Source: a virus. From it: 22,328 nt of DNA. The position numbers and the translations under genes are program-made. This document shows, piece by piece, positions 1 through 5,995 of the stretch (its first letter is position 1; every line of letters starts with the position of its first letter). The notes under the pieces are model-generated. The model searched no databases and had not been told where the DNA came from. It saw only the letters and a program-made list of their open reading frames with translations. Location: IMG/VR virus record IMGVR_UViG_3300040801_001569, positions 1 through 22,328 of that record; one strand, written 5' to 3'.

Positions 1-105
1 AGTAACTCAGAGACAATCACCAACCTTGCGCAAAAAGAGGATGTGCAAGAACTCAAGCAAGCATTTATTAATCTTGATGACCGGTTACGCGATAAGGGCA
101 TTTAA
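1..105 (+). CDS. C-terminal end of an unidentified phage protein (truncated by window edge)
   Basis: The frame is open from base 1 to a TAA at 103-105 and gives 34 residues, ending in DDRLRDKGI. The visible part is polar and helix-like, with heptad-like spacing (EDVQELKQAFINLDDRL), so it may be the end of a coiled coil. It lies 3 bases before the endolysin-like gene, where tail or fibre genes often end in phages. That placement is the only hint of function, and no family is recognised. Confidence 0.6.
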   Translation, partial: SNSETITNLAQKEDVQELKQAFINLDDRLRDKGI

Positions 106-108
106 GAT

Positions 109-717
109 ATGCAAATCACGCGGAACTATTTAAGACCTCAATCCGAATATTCTTTTTCGCACAGCTCAAGTGAATCAATTATTTTTCACACCACATTAGG
201 AAATAATTATCAGGGCGCACGCGACACACTAGCAATTCGACATCTTTCCTACCACTTTATTATCGACGAGTGGGGGCGTATTTTTCAGCTTATCGACATT
301 GGTCGTGGAGCGTGGGGAGCTGGAGCGACTTCAAACATGAATGTGCGAGCAACTGCTTTTTTTGGTAGAGTCAACCCAAATAAAAAGAGTGTGCAAATTG
401 CGTTCGTTCGAAACGGTCACAAAACCATTACCAAGTCGCAACGTGATTCAGCGGTTTGGCTGGTTAAGCATATTGGTCAGCAGACTGGTATCAGATACAA
501 CCGCACCAATATTTTCTATCACCGGGAAGTAACAAATTACAATGCTTGGGCAAAACCACCCGAGGTCGCCGGCTACATGGAGCAGGTGCTTGATGGGTTG
601 GTGGGGTTCAAGGACAATAAAGATAACGTCAGTGAGGATTATTTGCGCATGTACATCAAATATCTTCGACTAAAAATCCAGCTACTGCTACTTCAGCAGA
701 AAGCTGGTGTGCTATAA
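109..717 (+). CDS. N-acetylmuramoyl-L-alanine amidase (type 2 / PGRP-like endolysin)
   Basis: This 202-aa protein is probably the phage endolysin, cutting the amide bond between MurNAc and L-alanine in peptidoglycan. The amidase_2 pattern is visible: IIFHTT (H27), a buried SYHFIID strand (H49) and FYHREVT (H138), followed by the K149 region. In T7 lysozyme-like enzymes the third zinc ligand is a Cys or Asp two residues after that Lys; here the residue is P151, with E152 next to it, so zinc binding may be altered. The last 35 residues are rich in Leu, Tyr and Lys and could form an amphipathic helix. A holin-like gene follows directly, as expected for a lysis cassette. The family call is good; the catalytic state is uncertain. 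Confidence 0.8.
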   Translation: MQITRNYLRPQSEYSFSHSSSESIIFHTTLGNNYQGARDTLAIRHLSYHFIIDEWGRIFQLIDIGRGAWGAGATSNMNVRATAFFGRVNPNKKSVQIAFVRNGHKTITKSQRDSAVWLVKHIGQQTGIRYNRTNIFYHREVTNYNAWAKPPEVAGYMEQVLDGLVGFKDNKDNVSEDYLRMYIKYLRLKIQLLLLQQKAGVL

Positions 718-718
718 T
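710..718 (+). promoter_or_regulatory. Extended -10 promoter before the holin-like gene
   Basis: TGCTATAAT, a perfect -10 hexamer with a TG extension, overlaps the last codons and stop of the amidase gene. Transcription would begin near 725, giving the holin-like gene a leader of about 19 nt with no Shine-Dalgarno sequence. No clear -35 box is seen. Confidence 0.5.
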
Positions 719-743
719 TTACGAGTAATAATTTAATTTCACT

Positions 744-929
744 ATGGCAAAACTTTTCAAATCACGAACCGTTTGGACTATCATTCTGATGTTCCTTATC
801 GGTGGTACGGAAGCGTTGGGTGGATTGATTCCAGGCGACTTTCAAACATTCGTATTGGGACTTCTGGGTGCAATGGCAACCTACTTCAAGCTCAACCCAT
901 CACAAGATTACGGCGGTGGACGAAGCTGA
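744..929 (+). CDS. Holin-like small membrane protein
   Basis: This 61-aa protein has a basic start (MAKLFKSR), a first hydrophobic helix at about residues 9-27 and a second at about 34-49, then a short polar tail. Two short membrane helices, a basic end and a place directly after the amidase fit a phage holin, which makes pores or lesions so the endolysin reaches the wall. The sequence around KLNPSQ resembles small phage holins that I recall, but this is an analogy. A strong intrinsic terminator lies 55 bases downstream. The start is the only ATG in frame, and no Shine-Dalgarno sequence precedes it. Confidence 0.7.
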   Translation: MAKLFKSRTVWTIILMFLIGGTEALGGLIPGDFQTFVLGLLGAMATYFKLNPSQDYGGGRS

Positions 930-983
930 CCATCGCCGACTTTTTGGGCGTTAAGCCCAGGTACTCTCTACGTTGTCCAGAAT

Positions 984-1002
984 AGCCCTACGGGGCTTTT
1001 TT
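984..1002 (+). terminator. Rho-independent terminator after the holin
   Basis: AGCCC (984-988) pairs with GGGCT (993-997) around a TACG loop, a very stable UNCG tetraloop in RNA, and runs straight into six T. A second hairpin sits just upstream (TGGGC 945-949 with GCCCA 955-959). It ends the operon that carries the amidase and holin. Confidence 0.8.
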
Positions 1003-1035
1003 GGTAGGGGCTTGGATGACCGTTGCATGGGGCTT

Positions 1036-1080
1036 CCTACTTAACGTAACTAAACTGAACATAACTAAACCAAACCTAAC
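1036..1080 (+). repeat. AAC/TAAC-rich tract upstream of the lysozyme-like gene
   Basis: An imperfect repeat of TAAC/AAAC words with only two G on this strand lies between the terminator and the promoter of the next gene. It shares its wording (CTTAAC, TAACTAAAC, AACATAAC) with the longer tandem tract before the terminase gene at 15703-15767. It may be a protein-binding site or an AT/C-rich spacer. Confidence 0.55.
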
Positions 1081-1091
1081 GCAAAACGCGG

Positions 1092-1097
1092 TATAAT
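1092..1097 (+). promoter_or_regulatory. -10 box TATAAT before the secreted lysozyme-like gene
   Basis: A perfect TATAAT lies 15 bases before the ATG at 1113. The expected start near 1104 would leave a leader of about 9 nt, too short for a normal Shine-Dalgarno arrangement, and none is present. No good -35 is seen; the TAAC-rich tract occupies that place. Confidence 0.45.
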
Positions 1098-1112
1098 AAA
1101 TACAGCGTTTCT

Positions 1113-1610
1113 ATGAAACCCTCGATACCCAGCGCGCTGTTGCTCGTTTTGGCATTTGCCCCGAACAGTACAGCGCATCAAATAGTCGAACCCCCCACCC
1201 CACTGATGGTGGAGGAAATCGTTGAGCCTGCGCCAGCACCCGAGCCGGTCGATAAGATTGGCATACTTATCGATGCAATCGAGCAGTTTGAGGGGTACTA
1301 TCTTGGTAGCCGAGCGCACACCAATAACAATCCTTGCAACTTGCGTTGGAGCAAATACCAGTCTGGCAAGCTGGCTGGATTCTCTTACTTCGATAGCTAT
1401 GCAGTTGGACGTAAGGCGTGCCGACACCAAATCACAATCGCGGCTGACGGTCGGTCCAGCGTGTACTACCCGGAAATGACTCTGTTGCAATTTTTTAACG
1501 TGTACGCACCGCCGAGTGACAACAATCAGCCAAACGTGTATCATTCATTCGTCTTGAGAGCGACTCAGTTCGACGAAAATACGCGGATGCGAGACTTACT
1601 ACCAGAATAG
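1113..1610 (+). CDS. Secreted lysozyme / lytic transglycosylase-like protein
   Basis: This 165-aa protein has a signal peptide at 1-21 (hydrophobic LLLVLAFAP, likely cut after NSTA), a Pro/Glu-rich linker at 25-48 and a lysozyme-like domain at about 50-160. The domain shows FEGYYLGSRAHTNNNPCNLR (59-78), then a GFSYFDSYAVG segment and an APPSDNN segment, a pattern shared with phage and bacterial proteins that carry a small transglycosylase-like fold. E60 in FEG is the candidate catalytic residue. With the amidase it would give the phage two different wall-cutting activities. It stands alone between a terminator and the next operon, so it may be expressed separately. Two Cys (75 and 103) could pair outside the cell. 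Confidence 0.65.
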   Translation: MKPSIPSALLLVLAFAPNSTAHQIVEPPTPLMVEEIVEPAPAPEPVDKIGILIDAIEQFEGYYLGSRAHTNNNPCNLRWSKYQSGKLAGFSYFDSYAVGRKACRHQITIAADGRSSVYYPEMTLLQFFNVYAPPSDNNQPNVYHSFVLRATQFDENTRMRDLLPE

Positions 1611-1691
1611 TTACCAACACCCTTAGCGCGCATTCTGTGACGGTTCAGGGCATAGTTTAAGGTAATTACACTAACAGGGTAATTTATAATC

Positions 1692-2411
1692 ATGGCAAAA
1701 AGTAATAGTAGATATTTCAACACACGTTTTTGGAGGGACACTTACATCGAGAGTCTTGACCCATCAGAGAAACTTTTATACATCTACCTGTTCACCAGTC
1801 CGGAGGCTCGGATGTGCGGGATTAACGAGATGCCAAAGCGACTCATGGCGAGCGACACTGGTTTCAATGTCGATATGCTCGACAAGTTATTTGCTCGATT
1901 GGAGCGAGATAACAAAGCGTACTATCACGATGGATGGGTTTGCACCGTCAACACTATCAAACATCAGAACATCAACAATGGGAACACGGTCAAAGCTATC
2001 GAGCGCGAGCTCATTGAAGTCCCAGACGAAATCATTGCGCACTTTGTCGATAAAGCTGGCGAAAAGTATGCAGACACATTAGCCGAGTACGGTGCGGATG
2101 TGCCAAGTCGCAAACCTAGACCAGTCTTGAAAATAGAAAAAGTGGTTAAGAAAAAAAAAGAGCTAGTGGTGGAGGCGATAGTGTACCCAGACTGGCTGAA
2201 TGTCGAGGCGTGGCAAGAGTGGGAAGCATATCGAAAAACCAAAAAGAAAATTAGTGACGCTGCTCGTAAGCTCCAGTGGAAGTTGTTAGAGAAATACGAC
2301 CAACCAACCCAAGCGAAAATTATGGAGCATTCGATTCAAAACGATTATCAGGGATTGTTCCCACCAAAATCAGGTGGAGCAGGTAACTCAAAATCATTCC
2401 ATGTCGCCTAA
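1692..2411 (+). CDS. Replication initiator / replisome-organizer-like protein
   Basis: This 239-aa protein begins with a winged-helix-like segment at about residues 1-115: RYFNTRFWRDTYIESLDPSEK, a YIYL strand, then GINEMPKRLMASDTG and a CTVNTIKHQN segment. That layout is typical of phage DnaD-like replisome organizers. A Lys-rich linker follows at about 135-155. The C-terminal part (WLNVEAWQEWEAYRKTKKK to DYQGLFPPK) resembles the tail of phage replication proteins that recruit helicase. It would bind the phage origin and help load the helicase. It overlaps the next gene by 11 bases. The -10-like TATAAT one base before the ATG is too close to serve this start, so the true promoter is not resolved. 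Confidence 0.65.
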   Translation: MAKSNSRYFNTRFWRDTYIESLDPSEKLLYIYLFTSPEARMCGINEMPKRLMASDTGFNVDMLDKLFARLERDNKAYYHDGWVCTVNTIKHQNINNGNTVKAIERELIEVPDEIIAHFVDKAGEKYADTLAEYGADVPSRKPRPVLKIEKVVKKKKELVVEAIVYPDWLNVEAWQEWEAYRKTKKKISDAARKLQWKLLEKYDQPTQAKIMEHSIQNDYQGLFPPKSGGAGNSKSFHVA

Positions 2412-2808
2412 ATTTTTTTACTTGGTGAAGTTCAATGGACACATGTACGAGGTCCGTTACACCCCGGACAAAATCAAAGCTGTTATGGACGCGATTCAAA
2501 GTAAGGGTTGGATTATTTTGCGAGATGAAAAAATCCACACCAACTCCACCGGGATAGAAGATGTGTTTACTCCCGAGCAGTACGAGAATTGGATAGAGAC
2601 TCAGCGACCAAAACAGTACATCAAAAATGGTGTTTGGTACGAGGGAAAAACTAAGCACGAAATGCGCGTCGAGGATTGGAAAAAAATCGAGCGCGAACGC
2701 GAGAGTCAGGTCAACTTGCCGAAACCAGAAAAACCACTGACCGATGAGCAGAAAAAAAAGATTGCGGAAACCCGAGCCAACATCAGTCGAATGCTTGGCA
2801 AGGGGTAG
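2401..2808 (+). CDS. Unknown protein coupled to the replication gene
   Basis: I place the start at the ATG at 2401, inside the last codons of the preceding gene (11-base overlap), instead of the upstream GTG at 2374. The 135-aa product has an N-terminal alpha/beta-looking segment (FFYLVKFNGHMYEVRY) and a charged C-terminal helix from about residue 85 (EDWKKIERERE, then LTDEQKKKIAETRANISRMLGKG). The tail recalls C-termini of phage helicase loaders and replication partners, but no motif proves it. Translational coupling to the initiator-like gene supports a role in replication. No family is assigned. Confidence 0.7.
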   Translation: MSPKFFYLVKFNGHMYEVRYTPDKIKAVMDAIQSKGWIILRDEKIHTNSTGIEDVFTPEQYENWIETQRPKQYIKNGVWYEGKTKHEMRVEDWKKIERERESQVNLPKPEKPLTDEQKKKIAETRANISRMLGKG

Positions 2809-2812
2809 TCAC

Positions 2813-2841
2813 TTTACAAATTACAATTAACAAGGCATACT
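2813..2841 (+). promoter_or_regulatory. Promoter TTTACA-17-CATACT before the small secreted peptide
   Basis: A -35-like TTTACA at 2813-2818 and a -10-like CATACT at 2836-2841 are separated by exactly 17 bases. The start would fall near 2848, giving a leader of about 40 nt. The same wording (ACTTTAC plus CATAAT or CATACT) occurs in the two control regions at 3200 and 9549, so this is probably one promoter class. Confidence 0.5.
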
Positions 2842-2887
2842 GAGTTAGCTACCGTAACAAGTAGTTAGCGGATAAGAATTAATTCAT

Positions 2888-3034
2888 ATGAAAGCAACAC
2901 TACTTTCAACAGCACTTTTCGTTACACTGGTTGTTCCGAATGTGCCTAGCACCAATCCAGACCGTCCTCAATGTACGATGGTTCAATTTGGAACGGCAAT
3001 CCCGGCAGACTGTCTGGCGAGCCTCCAAGGTTAG
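2888..3034 (+). CDS. Small secreted or membrane-anchored peptide (48 aa)
   Basis: ATG at 2888 to TAG at 3032-3034 encodes 48 residues. The first 20 form a signal-peptide-like or membrane segment: MKA, then LLSTALFVTLVVPNV. The remainder is polar, with Cys29 and Cys42 able to form one disulphide. It has its own promoter-like sequence upstream and an ncRNA candidate immediately downstream. Secreted mini-proteins of this kind in phages can act in superinfection exclusion or lysis timing, but nothing in the sequence selects a role. It is too short for coding statistics to be decisive; the signal-like start and isolated position are the support. Confidence 0.5.
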   Translation: MKATLLSTALFVTLVVPNVPSTNPDRPQCTMVQFGTAIPADCLASLQG

Positions 3035-3043
3035 TGCTAGAAT
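3035..3043 (+). promoter_or_regulatory. Extended -10 TGCTAGAAT for the short ncRNA candidate
   Basis: TG at 3035-3036 and TAGAAT at 3038-3043 form an extended -10 box directly after the stop codon of the small peptide gene. Predicted initiation near 3050 coincides with the first base of a 7-bp hairpin. The -35 region is poor. Confidence 0.4.
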
Positions 3044-3049
3044 GGGCAA

Positions 3050-3166
3050 TCGGTTGTCATGAACCGATACCTGTTAGTGCATACTCTCAAAGTATTAAGT
3101 CCTTGGTGGTCTACAATACCAAAGCGTAAGCGCGAAATTACACCCCACTAAGGGGTGTTTTCTTTT
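3050..3166 (+). ncRNA. Candidate short regulatory RNA of about 115 nt
   Basis: No protein gene fits here. From a predicted start at 3050 the transcript would open with the hairpin ATCGGTT (3049-3055) / AACCGAT (3062-3068). Two weaker stems follow, ATAC/GTAT (3081-3084/3092-3095) and TTGGT/ACCAA (3103-3107/3118-3122). The transcript would finish with an intrinsic terminator (3140-3166). An extended -10, a 5' hairpin and a 3' terminator in under 130 bases is the usual shape of a small RNA gene. It could instead be the 3' leader-out of the upstream peptide mRNA. Confidence 0.45.
3140..3166 (+). terminator. Rho-independent terminator
   Basis: ACACCCC (3140-3146) pairs with GGGGTGT (3152-3158) around a 5-base loop and is followed by TTTTCTTTT. 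It isolates the peptide/ncRNA unit from the recombination operon that begins at 3266. Confidence 0.85.
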
Positions 3167-3170
3167 GTCA

Positions 3171-3190
3171 GTTACCCACAGTTACCCACA
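3171..3190 (+). repeat. Tandem 10-mer GTTACCCACA x2 (DnaA-box-like)
   Basis: GTTACCCACA is repeated head-to-tail at 3171-3180 and 3181-3190. The embedded nonamer TTACCCACA differs from the bacterial DnaA box TTATNCACA only at position 4. A third copy is at 9531-9539. One helical turn between copies fits a protein bound to one face of the DNA, either an activator just upstream of the promoter or an initiator. Confidence 0.6.
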
Positions 3191-3209
3191 TCGCTACACT
3201 TTACTTTTT
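3180..3209 (+). repeat. 30-bp perfect repeat, copy 1 (promoter-linked control element)
   Basis: These 30 bases, starting AGTTACCCACATCGC and ending ACTTTACTTTTT, recur without mismatch at 9529-9558. Both copies cover the -35 region of a promoter-like sequence and sit 56 and 48 bases before a start codon. This is very unlikely by chance in 22 kb and indicates co-regulation or a shared replication-protein site. Confidence 0.85.
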
Positions 3210-3228
3210 TATAAAAACCAGCCATAAT
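3200..3228 (+). promoter_or_regulatory. Promoter TTTACT-17-CATAAT of the recombination operon
   Basis: The -35-like TTTACT lies inside the 30-bp repeat and the -10-like CATAAT at 3223-3228 follows after 17 bases. Initiation near 3235 would leave a leader of about 31 nt before the ATG at 3266. A TTGACG at 3236-3241 is not followed by a good -10. Confidence 0.5.
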
Positions 3229-3265
3229 ATAACTGTTGACGCATTAACAGGTAATCAACAAAATC

Positions 3266-3433
3266 ATGACAACTAACATCATCAAATACAACAATCGAGA
3301 GTTCCCAGTTTTACGAACACGTTTTACTTGCACCGACTACCGCGACATTGTTTGCAGTTCAGTATCAGGTATCAAATTGCAATTCCGAGCGTGGCATGAC
3401 GGATTAGTAGAGTGCAAGGGTATTGCAAAATAG
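3266..3433 (+). CDS. Small hypothetical protein (55 aa), first gene of the early operon
   Basis: ATG at 3266 to TAG at 3431-3433. The product starts MTTNIIKYNNREFPV and carries Cys at 22, 30 and 50 in a beta-rich-looking short sequence with a basic, aromatic centre (LQFRAWHDG). It is the first reading frame behind the shared 30-bp control element and is followed one base later by the next gene. No family is recognised. First-in-operon small phage proteins often act against host functions, but that is only positional inference. Confidence 0.6.
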   Translation: MTTNIIKYNNREFPVLRTRFTCTDYRDIVCSSVSGIKLQFRAWHDGLVECKGIAK

Positions 3434-3434
3434 T

Positions 3435-3584
3435 ATGCCCGGGCAAGCCGAAATCGACTGCCCAGAGTGCAACGGCGTCGGTTACTTCTTAGACGACAGC
3501 TACGACCATCGGGGTGAACACGTTCAAACCGAAACCACTTGTATTGAGTGCGAGGGTCACGGCATAGTAGAAAGTTATGGATAA
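3435..3584 (+). CDS. Mini zinc-finger protein, DnaJ-type CxxCxGxG repeats (49 aa)
   Basis: The 49-aa product has two CxxCxGxG units, CPECNGVG at residues 9-16 and CIECEGHG at 36-43, separated by a charged loop with two His. This is half of the DnaJ central zinc-binding domain and would hold one zinc ion. Similar tiny zinc-finger proteins are common in phages and have no J-domain; they may bind proteins or nucleic acid. It begins one base after the preceding stop codon and overlaps the next gene by 8 bases. The paired motifs make the coding call reliable although it is short. Confidence 0.75.
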   Translation: MPGQAEIDCPECNGVGYFLDDSYDHRGEHVQTETTCIECEGHGIVESYG

Positions 3585-3726
3585 AGACCAACTCATCACC
3601 GTTACAATCGAAAAGCAAAACGGTGAGCAAATTAGTAGACGATACCGGGTGAGCGATGACGACATCAACACCCTCCACTGGCGCGGAATCATCGCGAGTA
3701 TGTGGGACACATTAAGCGGAGAATAG
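3577..3726 (+). CDS. Small hypothetical protein (49 aa)
   Basis: ATG at 3577, overlapping the zinc-finger gene by 8 bases, to TAG at 3724-3726. The product is charged and looks folded: a beta-hairpin-like start (QLITVTIEKQNGEQISRRYR) and a helical end (WRGIIASMWDTLSG). Nothing identifies its function. The tight overlap and the next ATG only 4 bases beyond its stop place it in the same translational unit. Confidence 0.6.
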   Translation: MDKDQLITVTIEKQNGEQISRRYRVSDDDINTLHWRGIIASMWDTLSGE

Positions 3727-3730
3727 TTCT

Positions 3731-3961
3731 ATGAGTACAACTTGGAGCGTAATACTTGCAGTGACGTTTACGATGGTTGGTTGGGTAGTTTTACTCAATC
3801 ACATCGACGCACGATGGGAGGCAAAGCCAGCCGACGAAAAAGTGCGAATCATTTTAGACATGAGAGATAGAGACCCACATTGTCAACCGGACACTGATTA
3901 CTACGGACACTGCCAGCGGATGTATCAAGACCGCGTGCAGGAAATAATCGACAGCCAATGA
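3731..3961 (+). CDS. Single-pass membrane protein (76 aa)
   Basis: Residues 4-22 form one clear transmembrane helix (WSVILAVTFTMVGWVVLL). A soluble charged part follows with DMRDRDPHC and DYYGHC, giving two Cys (51 and 61) and a short helical tail. Few positive charges precede the helix while the following part is mixed, so topology is unsure. It lies in an early operon next to recombination genes, where small membrane proteins sometimes alter host membranes or exclude other phages. That is inference from position only. It overlaps the next gene by 4 bases. Confidence 0.65.
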   Translation: MSTTWSVILAVTFTMVGWVVLLNHIDARWEAKPADEKVRIILDMRDRDPHCQPDTDYYGHCQRMYQDRVQEIIDSQ

Positions 3962-4182
3962 AAAAAATAAAACCAGACGAATGGTACACACCTTGGGAAA
4001 TAGTTTTAGGTGGTCACATCGACGACCACACCAAAGCCACCTCAAAGAATGTGAAATACCAATTGCTTATGCGCCTCATACGTTCCGGACGCATACCCGG
4101 CAAAAACTTAGGAACAGACAATCGACCGCGGTACATTGTGCCGGGAAGAACCTTAATAAAATTTATTGAATCAAAATCATGA
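3958..4182 (+). CDS. Small DNA-binding protein, excisionase/MerR-like winged helix
   Basis: This 74-aa protein has the plan of excisionase-type winged-helix proteins: an N-terminal WYTPWEIV helix start, a recognition segment (YQLLMRLIRSGRIPGKNLG at about 46-52 onward), then a wing (RPRYIVPGRTLIKFIES). The order TPWEI, RLIRSGRIPG, RYIVPGRTL closely resembles helix-turn-helix proteins that read short inverted or direct repeats. It could act on the operon promoter or on the 30-bp element upstream. ATGA overlaps join it to both neighbours. No integrase is in the window, so a true excisionase role is not supported. Confidence 0.65.
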   Translation: MKKIKPDEWYTPWEIVLGGHIDDHTKATSKNVKYQLLMRLIRSGRIPGKNLGTDNRPRYIVPGRTLIKFIESKS

Positions 4183-5033
4183 CCAATACAGCGGAACAAA
4201 AAACATTGCGTCAGTTAATCGAAGAGCGATTGACCGACGAAAAATACAATCAAGAGCAGGTGCGAACCTACGCAGTTTATTGTCAGGGACTCCTCAACGC
4301 TAAAAACAAGCAGGGACAACCGCAAAACCCATGGATGAGTCGAATGCACCCAGACCGATTAGCGAGTGAATTCAAAGCAATCGCGGCTGAGGGGTTAGTG
4401 TTCGACGGTAAGCACATCACATGGCAATCAACCGGGGTGAGTTTCGATTACGTGGCGTACAAAAACAAAATGCTGGTAGTGTACCCGGATTCAAAAATTG
4501 ACCTTCAAGTGGTGTATCAAGATGACACTTTTTCAGTTTCAAAAGAGTCAGGACGAGTAGAGTACAGTCACACGATTGCTGACCCATTTGGAAACGATGA
4601 GAGCAAAATCAAAGGCGCGTACTGCATCATCAAAAACATACGCGGTGAGTTCATCACTACTTTGAGCCTAGCGGAAATTCAAAAGCATCGTAGCGTAGCT
4701 AAAACTGACTACATCTGGGCTGCGTGGTTCAAAGAAATGACACTCAAAACGGTTATCAAAAAAGCCGTCAAATATCACTTCGACGACATTTACGTGAACA
4801 TTGAGCAGCGTGACAATGAGCAATACGACCCGGGTAAGGTCGTGACCAATGACAAGCCTACCGATGAGCAGATTGAGCAGACTCTTGCTGACTTGGACGG
4901 TTGTAAAACACTCGATGAAGCGCGCAAGTTTCACATTGGCTTGAGTCCGGCTATCCGAAACGATGACCGGGTACTAGAAGTGGTGGAGGGGTTATCAGAA
5001 AAATTTAAGCAAGACGAAAATGAAAATTCTTAA
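4179..5033 (+). CDS. recT: RecT-family single-strand annealing protein
   Basis: This 284-aa protein matches the RecT family in length and layout: an N-terminal helical part, a central MHPDRLASEFKAIAAEGLVFDGKHI segment (56-80), then a beta-rich core that includes VVYPDSKIDLQVVYQDD and GAYCIIKNIRGE. A conserved-looking TDYIWAAWFKEMTLKTVIKKAVKY stretch and an acidic C-terminal end follow. RecT binds ssDNA made by a 5'-3' exonuclease and anneals complementary strands, giving RecA-independent recombination. The partner exonuclease gene follows with a 14-base overlap, the standard pairing. The acidic, disordered tail probably serves partner contacts. Confidence 0.85.
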   Translation: MTNTAEQKTLRQLIEERLTDEKYNQEQVRTYAVYCQGLLNAKNKQGQPQNPWMSRMHPDRLASEFKAIAAEGLVFDGKHITWQSTGVSFDYVAYKNKMLVVYPDSKIDLQVVYQDDTFSVSKESGRVEYSHTIADPFGNDESKIKGAYCIIKNIRGEFITTLSLAEIQKHRSVAKTDYIWAAWFKEMTLKTVIKKAVKYHFDDIYVNIEQRDNEQYDPGKVVTNDKPTDEQIEQTLADLDGCKTLDEARKFHIGLSPAIRNDDRVLEVVEGLSEKFKQDENENS

Positions 5034-5787
5034 TGACATGGCTCAACAGTCCGAAGCGTGGTTCAAATGGCGCGAGGGCAAGATTACCAGTTCAGTAGCC
5101 AAAACACTGGTGGGGTATAAAGACCTACTGAAAGCTGATTTGCTACCCGAGGCTGCTAACTACGTTTCCGACGAGGCGGAATTGAAAAAACTGAAAGTCG
5201 ATGAGCTAAAAGCTGTCATCGCAGAAAATGACCCTGAGTTCGATTTTCGGAAAATGGCGTACAAGCAGAATGAAGACTTCGAGTACCGCATGTTGGCACA
5301 CGACTTATCAGACGGTACGGCTCCTGATGAAGACCCACGCGACCGGGGGCATCGACTTGAGCCAGAAGCGCGCGACTTATTTGCGGAAAAAGAGGGTAAA
5401 AAAGTGGAAGAGGTTGGCGGACTGGAGCGCACTGATGAACCGCGAATTGCTATGTCACCGGACGGCGTAATCTTTACAGACACACTTGCCATTCACGAGG
5501 CAGTAGAAATCAAAGCCTTGGCTGGTTGGAAGCACGTGAAGATTTGGCAGACTGACAAAGTATTACCAGAATTCAAAGAGCAATGCTTGCAGTACTTTGT
5601 GGTCAATGATGACTTGCAACAGCTACACTTTATTAGCTACTGTCCGGAAATCAAAAAGCACCCATTACACGTTATTGTCATCGAGCGTACCGAGTACGAG
5701 CGCGACATCGCTACTATGCTGGAGGCGCAACGCACGTTCCTCAAGGCGCACGATGAGCGACTAAACAAAATCTATTATGGCAGTTAA
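5020..5787 (+). CDS. YqaJ-family phage recombination exonuclease
   Basis: This 255-aa protein belongs to the lambda-Exo/YqaJ nuclease fold. Visible elements are QQSEAWFKWREGKITSS (9-25), RGHRLEPEARDLF (109-121), SPDGVI (146-151, metal ligand D148), VEIKAL (162-167, E163 and K165) and QCLQYFVV (188-195). It would degrade the 5' strand of dsDNA ends and hand the 3' tail to RecT. The start at 5020 overlaps recT; an ATG at 5038 (MAQQSEAW) is an equally good alternative, since the family usually begins close to this motif. An acidic and Lys-rich insertion at about 35-75 separates the first two motifs. The catalytic residues appear intact. Confidence 0.85.
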   Translation: MKILNDMAQQSEAWFKWREGKITSSVAKTLVGYKDLLKADLLPEAANYVSDEAELKKLKVDELKAVIAENDPEFDFRKMAYKQNEDFEYRMLAHDLSDGTAPDEDPRDRGHRLEPEARDLFAEKEGKKVEEVGGLERTDEPRIAMSPDGVIFTDTLAIHEAVEIKALAGWKHVKIWQTDKVLPEFKEQCLQYFVVNDDLQQLHFISYCPEIKKHPLHVIVIERTEYERDIATMLEAQRTFLKAHDERLNKIYYGS

Positions 5788-5995
5788 AGACTTTCGCTCC
5801 CAGCAGGAATGGGTGGTTACACAGCTCGACAAAAACGGATACATCAGTCGAAACCAATGCTTGCGCAACTACATTACTCGCTTGAGTGCAATTATTTACG
5901 ATTTACGTCAGGCTGGGTGGGACTTCGCCACGTACTACGTTGCGACTAGTGGCGGGAGTAAGGATTACAAATACGAGCTTATCAAGCGACCATGA
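5777..5995 (+). CDS. Small helix-turn-helix-like phage protein (72 aa)
   Basis: The sequence QEWVVTQLDKNGYISRNQCL, then a YDLRQAGWDFATYY segment, resembles the short winged-helix proteins in phages that start with a helix, a G-Y-I-S turn and a recognition helix, followed by RQAGWDI-type wing residues. It probably binds DNA. It overlaps the exonuclease by 11 bases and the next gene by 4. Phages commonly keep such a gene beside recombination or replication functions. Confidence 0.6.
   Translation: MAVKDFRSQQEWVVTQLDKNGYISRNQCLRNYITRLSAIIYDLRQAGWDFATYYVATSGGSKDYKYELIKRP

Noticed and set aside
1065-1544. 159-aa reading frame on the minus strand
   Set aside because: It is a shadow of the signal-peptide/lysozyme-like gene on the + strand, with no motif and no promoter; all supported genes are on +.
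1685-1697. TATAAT as promoter for the gene at 1692
   Set aside because: It ends one base before the ATG, so transcription would start inside the coding region and no later in-frame Met is near.
3958-4182. True excisionase of a temperate phage
   Set aside because: No integrase, attachment site or repressor is visible; only the DNA-binding fold is supported.
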